Part shown: positions 6,444-9,870 of the stretch, one piece after another
Layout: every line of letters begins with the position of its first letter
Position numbering within the stretch: position 1 is the first letter of the stretch
NCBI GenBank assembly: GCA_016763135.1
Contig: JAESUI010000290.1
Coordinates: forward strand, 1 to 9,870
Direction of reading: 5' to 3'
Length of the DNA: 9,870 bases
Origin: Flavobacteriales bacterium
GTDB taxonomy: Bacteria > Bacteroidota > Bacteroidia > Flavobacteriales_E > Vicingaceae
Program-made: the position numbers and the translations under genes
Notes under the pieces: model-generated
Database searches by the model: none
What the model was told of the DNA's origin: nothing
Seen by the model: the letters and a program-made list of their open reading frames with translations, nothing else

Positions 6444-6991
6444 TATTGATAATTTTCAAAATCATCAAAGCCCTCAAATATATCGCCACTTGGATCATCC
6501 CCATCTTCATTAAAACCAGCATCTTTTAGCAACTCACTTGCCATTTCTTCCTCACTCATTTCAGCTAAATTTGGCTTCTGAACAGGAGGCTCTCCCTGTG
6601 TGTAAACAACTTTAGGATAAAATCCGTCCTTATCTTCTTTTACTTTTATTTCCATTAATTCAATAAAGAAGTTACTCATATTTAAAAAATCATAGGCATA
6701 TAAAATATGAGTGCCCACACAATTTGCTTGTGTGTTAATGATTGTATCTGCCATTACCATTACTTTTTCTTGTTGGTCTTCCTCTATCTGCATATCAAAT
6801 AAAGTAATCTCTTGGCCTTTATCCCAATCATCATTACTCATGTAAAATGAAGCCATTTGAGAGTTGTCAAACCCAAATGCAGCAACAATAATCTCATGAA
6901 AATCATCAAAGTTTTGAGTGCTTTTTATCTCAATATCTCTAAATATATCTTCATCTGACTCTAATAACACTCTAAACTTATAGATACTCAT
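6443..6991 (-). CDS. Plasmid pRiA4b ORF-3-like family protein, function unknown
   Basis: The 182-residue protein resembles the pRiA4b ORF-3-like family, whose members are sometimes labelled IS1096 passenger TnpR-like although nothing here indicates a transposon or recombinase. The N terminus MSIYKFRVLLESDEDIFRDIEI and the FDDFHEIIVAAFGFDNSQMASFY block with the following W are typical of the family's beta-grasp-like core. The last 50 or so residues (after PVQKPNLAEMSEEEM) are strongly acidic and Gly/Asp-rich (EDGDDPSGDIFEGFDDFE), probably disordered. There is no signal peptide or membrane segment. It starts 19 bp after cca and ends in a TAATG overlap with miaA, so it is a full operon member. 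A link to tRNA maturation is inferred from position only. Confidence 0.85.
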   Translation of the reverse strand: MSIYKFRVLLESDEDIFRDIEIKSTQNFDDFHEIIVAAFGFDNSQMASFYMSNDDWDKGQEITLFDMQIEEDQQEKVMVMADTIINTQANCVGTHILYAYDFLNMSNFFIELMEIKVKEDKDGFYPKVVYTQGEPPVQKPNLAEMSEEEMASELLKDAGFNEDGDDPSGDIFEGFDDFENYQ

Positions 6992-7010
6992 ATTTTTGAT
7001 AAATTTATAT

Positions 7011-8420
7011 TTATTTATTAGGTGCTAAATTAAGTTCTTTTCCTTTAGCTATCATAAATTGATAAGCAGAATCATATTCATTTTTGAGGTCACCATCTAA
7101 AATAGCTTCTCTAATGGCATCCTTAATTACACCAATTTCTCTGCAAGGTTTTAAATTAAATGTTTCCATTATTAGTTCACCAGAAATAGGTGGCTGCCAG
7201 TTTCTTAGTTGATCTTTTTCTTCAATTTCTGTTAATTTTTTTCTGACTAAATCAAAATTAGTATGATAACGTTTAACTTTTTCAAGATTTTTAGAAGTGA
7301 TATCTGCATGGCATAAAGTCATTAAATCATCTAAATCCTCACCAGCGTCAAAAAGTAAACGCCTTATCCCGCTGTCACTAACAATATCTTTTACTAAAGC
7401 GATAGGGCGTAAATGTAGTCTTACTAATTTTTGTACGTATTTCATTTTAGCATCGAGTGGTAATTTTAATGCTGCAAAAATTTTAGGAACCATTCTAGCG
7501 CCTTTGTCTTCATGTCCATGGAAAGTCCAACCGTGACCTTCTTCAAAACGTTTCGTAGCAGGTTTAGCAATATCATGCATTATAGCAGCCCATCGTAACC
7601 ATAAATTATCAGTATTTGGACAAATGTTATCTAAAACCTCAATGGTATGGTAAAAGTTATCTTTATGTCCTTTCTTCCCAATAAATTCAACACCATGTAA
7701 CAATGCCATTTCTGGAAAAATAATTTCTAACAAACCTGTTTCAAATAATATTTTAAATCCAATAGATGGAGTAGGAGATAGTATAATCTTATTTAGCTCA
7801 TCAACTATACGTTCTTTAGAAACTATCCTAATACGCTGCCTATTTTCCCTGATTGATTGTACAGAAACAGTTTCAATTTTAAAATCTAATTGGGTAGCAA
7901 AACGAATAGCTCTCATCATTCTCAATGGATCATCAGAATATGTGATGTCTGGATCTAAAGGAGTCTTAAGAATTTTCTCCTCAATATCTTTTATTCCATC
8001 AAAAGGATCTAATAATTCTCCTAGTGTATTTTTATTCAGACTTATTGCTAAGGCATTAATCGTGAAATCTCTACGATTTTGATCATCTTCTAATGTTCCA
8101 TCTTCAACAATTGGTTTTCTGGAATTTCTATCGTAAGATTCTTTACGAGCCCCTACAAACTCAACTTCATATTCCTTATAATTGAGCATTGCAGTACCAA
8201 AACTCTTAAAAACAGTAACTTTAGTATTGTTTCCAATTTTTTTGGCCACGGCATTGGCTAAGCCTATTCCAGAACCAATGGCAACAATATCAATATCTTT
8301 AGACGGTCGTTTTATTATAATATCACGTACAAAACCACCAATTGCATAAGCATCCACATTAAGTTCGTCTGCTGCTTCTGCTATAATGTTAAATATAGGA
8401 TGTTGAATGTGTTTTTTCAT
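7011..8420 (-). CDS. cca: CCA-adding tRNA nucleotidyltransferase with HD domain (class II)
   Basis: This enzyme builds or repairs the 3' CCA end of tRNAs. The 469-residue protein has a class II nucleotidyltransferase head: GGFVRD (28-33), the catalytic pair D42 and D44 in KDIDIV, then RRDFTINALA (116-125), DPFDGIKD (138-145), and the neck motif DDPLR (163-167), which corresponds to the EDxxR motif that selects CTP and ATP in class II enzymes. KERIVDELNK lies in the neck/body region. An HD phosphohydrolase-like domain follows, with H282-D283 in AIMHDIAKP and a histidine-rich GHGWTFHGHE segment. Poly(A) polymerases share the fold, so CCA addition is the best but not the only reading; such genes in Bacteroidota are often annotated just as HD-domain proteins. 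It follows tsaC after 26 bp and precedes the pRiA4b-like gene by 19 bp, and has no Shine-Dalgarno. Confidence 0.92.
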   Translation of the reverse strand: MKKHIQHPIFNIIAEAADELNVDAYAIGGFVRDIIIKRPSKDIDIVAIGSGIGLANAVAKKIGNNTKVTVFKSFGTAMLNYKEYEVEFVGARKESYDRNSRKPIVEDGTLEDDQNRRDFTINALAISLNKNTLGELLDPFDGIKDIEEKILKTPLDPDITYSDDPLRMMRAIRFATQLDFKIETVSVQSIRENRQRIRIVSKERIVDELNKIILSPTPSIGFKILFETGLLEIIFPEMALLHGVEFIGKKGHKDNFYHTIEVLDNICPNTDNLWLRWAAIMHDIAKPATKRFEEGHGWTFHGHEDKGARMVPKIFAALKLPLDAKMKYVQKLVRLHLRPIALVKDIVSDSGIRRLLFDAGEDLDDLMTLCHADITSKNLEKVKRYHTNFDLVRKKLTEIEEKDQLRNWQPPISGELIMETFNLKPCREIGVIKDAIREAILDGDLKNEYDSAYQFMIAKGKELNLAPNK

Positions 8421-8446
8421 TGGAAGGGCAAAAGTAATAAATCTCT

Positions 8447-9007
8447 TTATTTCCTGAGGATTTCAATGTCTCCATTTATTCCTAGTTTAATTAAGGAGGA
8501 TGATTTTTTGTTTCCTTCATCAAATTTAGGATTAACCACAAAATCTACATTATCTTTTATAATAGATGAAATTTCAGCAAAAGAAAGAGGAGTATTAGAA
8601 CCACTAATATTAGCAGAGGTCGAAACAATTGGTTTTCGGAAATTAAAAGCAAGTTGGTGGGCAAAACCTTCCTTAATCATACGAATTGCAATACTCTTAT
8701 CGTCAGACATAATATTTTGAGCTAAATGATTTCCCTCATTGTAAATAATAGTAGTTGGTTTTTCTGCAATATCAATAATATCCCATGCTAATTCAGGAAC
8801 ATCTTTAGTATGATAATTTAACATTCTATCATTAGCAACAATTACAATTAAGCTTTTGTTATCCAATCGTTGTTTTAAGTCATAAATTTTTTGAACTGCT
8901 GTTTCATTAGTAGCATCGCAGCCAATTCCCCAAAGGGTATCGGTTGGATAGAGAATAAGTCCTCCTGCTTTTAAAACTTCTATACATTTATGAATTTCTT
9001 CTTTCAT
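8447..9007 (-). CDS. tsaC: L-threonylcarbamoyladenylate synthase (TsaC/YrdC family)
   Basis: It makes threonylcarbamoyl-AMP from threonine, bicarbonate and ATP, the first step of t6A37 formation in ANN-decoding tRNAs. Motifs are GGLILYPTDTLWGIGCDATN (15-34), the KQR segment followed by SLIVIV, SIAIRM and STSANISG. The protein is YrdC-domain only and lacks the extra Sua5 C-terminal domain, hence TsaC rather than Sua5. I chose ATG 9007-9005 (186 residues): it lies one base after the rlmD stop (TAA-G-ATG) and starts directly at the family's first helix. An upstream in-frame ATG at 9037 would add 10 residues and overlap rlmD by 29 bp, with no sign of conservation in the extra part. The tight junction implies coupling to rlmD. 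The partners TsaB, TsaD and TsaE are not in the window. Confidence 0.95.
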   Translation of the reverse strand: MKEEIHKCIEVLKAGGLILYPTDTLWGIGCDATNETAVQKIYDLKQRLDNKSLIVIVANDRMLNYHTKDVPELAWDIIDIAEKPTTIIYNEGNHLAQNIMSDDKSIAIRMIKEGFAHQLAFNFRKPIVSTSANISGSNTPLSFAEISSIIKDNVDFVVNPKFDEGNKKSSSLIKLGINGDIEILRK

Positions 9008-9008
9008 C

Positions 9009-9870
9009 TTATTTTGTAAACAGCGCAATAGCTTCAATGTGTGAAGTGTGCGGGAATTGATCTACTAAACTCATTTTTTTTAATTGATAACCTGCTTCAA
9101 ATAGTATTTCCATGTCTCGTGCTTGAGTGGAAGGATTACAACTTACGTAAACGATACGGTTTGCATTTAATTCAACTACTTTTTTAAGTGCTTTTTTAGA
9201 TATGCCTGCTCTTGGTGGGTCTAGCACAATTGTTCCTATTTTGTTTTGATATTCTGGGTACTCTATTAAAAACTTGTTTACATCTGCAGCAAAGAACTCT
9301 ATATTATCAATATTATTTGTTTTAGCATTTCCCTTTGCGTTTTTAATGGCATCTTCTACAATGTCAACACCAATAACCTTACTGTTTGTTTTAGATGCAA
9401 TTAGTTGACCTATAGTTCCGGTACCACAAAACAAATCCATAATAACAGTATCGTCAATGTTATTATCTTCAAAAACATAATCAATTGTTTTTTGATAGAG
9501 TAATTCAGCACATTTCGGATTGGTTTGAAAAAAGCTTTGCATACTTATTTCGAATGTCATACCGAGTAATTTTTCTTTAATGGTATTTTCTCCAAACAAA
9601 ATAGTTTCGTACCCTAATCGTGATTGAGCATTGTCTCCAATGTCATCATTAATGGTGTGGAGTAATCCTGCAACTCTATCGCCAAATAGATTATTAATTA
9701 GAGAGATGAATTCATCAAATTTAAAATTTTCCATACCAGTGCTACTGGTTACCAGTTTAATTAAAAACTGATTGGTTAAATAACTCTTTCTAACTACTAA
9801 ATACCTGAAAAAACCTTCTTTTTTCGGAGGGTGCCATGCAGGTAATCCAGAGTTTTCACAAAATTGGCGA
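9009..9870 (-). CDS. rlmD: 23S rRNA (uracil-C5)-methyltransferase RlmD/RumA family (5' end outside window)
   Basis: This SAM-dependent enzyme methylates C5 of a uridine in 23S rRNA (U1939 in Escherichia coli for RlmD). The visible 286 codons run in open frame to the right edge. The reading continues upstream of the internal ATG at 9734 as GFFRYLVVRKSYLTNQF, matching the family's pre-catalytic strand region, so that ATG is not the start. Motifs are SFFQTNP, the SAM-binding DLFCGTGTIGQ, DPPRAGISKKAL, the nucleophile-bearing YVSCNPSTQARD and the C-terminal QFPHTSHIEAIALF. Family proteins are about 430-480 residues, so the TRAM domain and possible Fe-S cysteines lie outside the window. Other members of the RNA m5U methyltransferase family cannot be excluded; Bacteroidota genes of this type are usually called RlmD. 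It is the first visible gene of the minus-strand operon. Confidence 0.93.
   Translation of the reverse strand, partial: RQFCENSGLPAWHPPKKEGFFRYLVVRKSYLTNQFLIKLVTSSTGMENFKFDEFISLINNLFGDRVAGLLHTINDDIGDNAQSRLGYETILFGENTIKEKLLGMTFEISMQSFFQTNPKCAELLYQKTIDYVFEDNNIDDTVIMDLFCGTGTIGQLIASKTNSKVIGVDIVEDAIKNAKGNAKTNNIDNIEFFAADVNKFLIEYPEYQNKIGTIVLDPPRAGISKKALKKVVELNANRIVYVSCNPSTQARDMEILFEAGYQLKKMSLVDQFPHTSHIEAIALFTK

Noticed and set aside
6443..6991. Mobile-element origin of the pRiA4b/IS1096-passenger-like gene
   Set aside because: There is no transposase, inverted repeat or target duplication around it, base composition matches its neighbours, and it is coupled to miaA. The family label is historical.
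7297..7536. Plus-strand frame of 79 codons inside cca
   Set aside because: It is antisense to the conserved HD-domain region of cca, and no family features are seen.
8400..8720. Plus-strand frame of 106 codons opposite tsaC
   Set aside because: It is antisense to conserved TsaC motifs including SANISG, with no supporting start context or homology.

Overview
The window is AT-rich (roughly one third G+C by eye) and almost entirely coding. It looks like a chromosomal segment from a member of the Bacteroidota, probably Flavobacteriia-like. Four things point there: genes start after A-rich leaders without Shine-Dalgarno sequences; there is a WbqC-family gene; there is a soluble TPR-SpoIIE phosphatase of the kind common in this phylum; and a pRiA4b ORF-3-like gene is packed against miaA. 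I see no rRNA, tRNA, CRISPR array, insertion sequence or phage gene.

Layout. Positions 1-985 (minus strand) hold an overlapping pair: a WbqC-family protein followed by a CDP-alcohol phosphatidyltransferase cut by the left edge. A 150-bp divergent intergenic region (986-1135) leads into a plus-strand pair (1136-5526). The first gene encodes an exported protein of 865 residues: a carboxypeptidase-regulatory-like beta domain, one TPR-like unit, about 600 residues of nearly pure Ala/Glu/Lys helix, and a very basic tail. The second is a TPR plus SpoIIE/PP2C-type phosphatase. From 5523 to the right edge a tight minus-strand run reads, in transcription order, rlmD (5' end outside the window), tsaC, cca, a pRiA4b ORF-3-like gene and miaA.

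How the genes may work together. The right-hand run is a translation-maintenance operon: a 23S rRNA m5U methyltransferase, two enzymes for the alternative hypermodifications of tRNA A37 (t6A via TsaC, i6A via MiaA), and a CCA-adding nucleotidyltransferase. One protein of unknown function is inserted among them and is translationally coupled to miaA. The left pair is probably membrane or surface glycolipid chemistry. The central pair places a periplasmic or envelope helical protein next to a cytosolic phosphatase.

The most unusual point is the junction of the central pair. The phosphatase frame is open and clearly protein-like (TPR) from the stop codon of the preceding gene, yet it has no ATG, GTG or TTG until 3979, inside a TPR. 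At the expected start the sequence is ATAA (3730-3733), exactly where a coupled ATGA stop/start overlap would sit. A single G-to-A change would keep the upstream stop (TGA to TAA) while converting the start ATG to ATA. This suggests a non-canonical start, a recent start-loss variant, or a base-call error.
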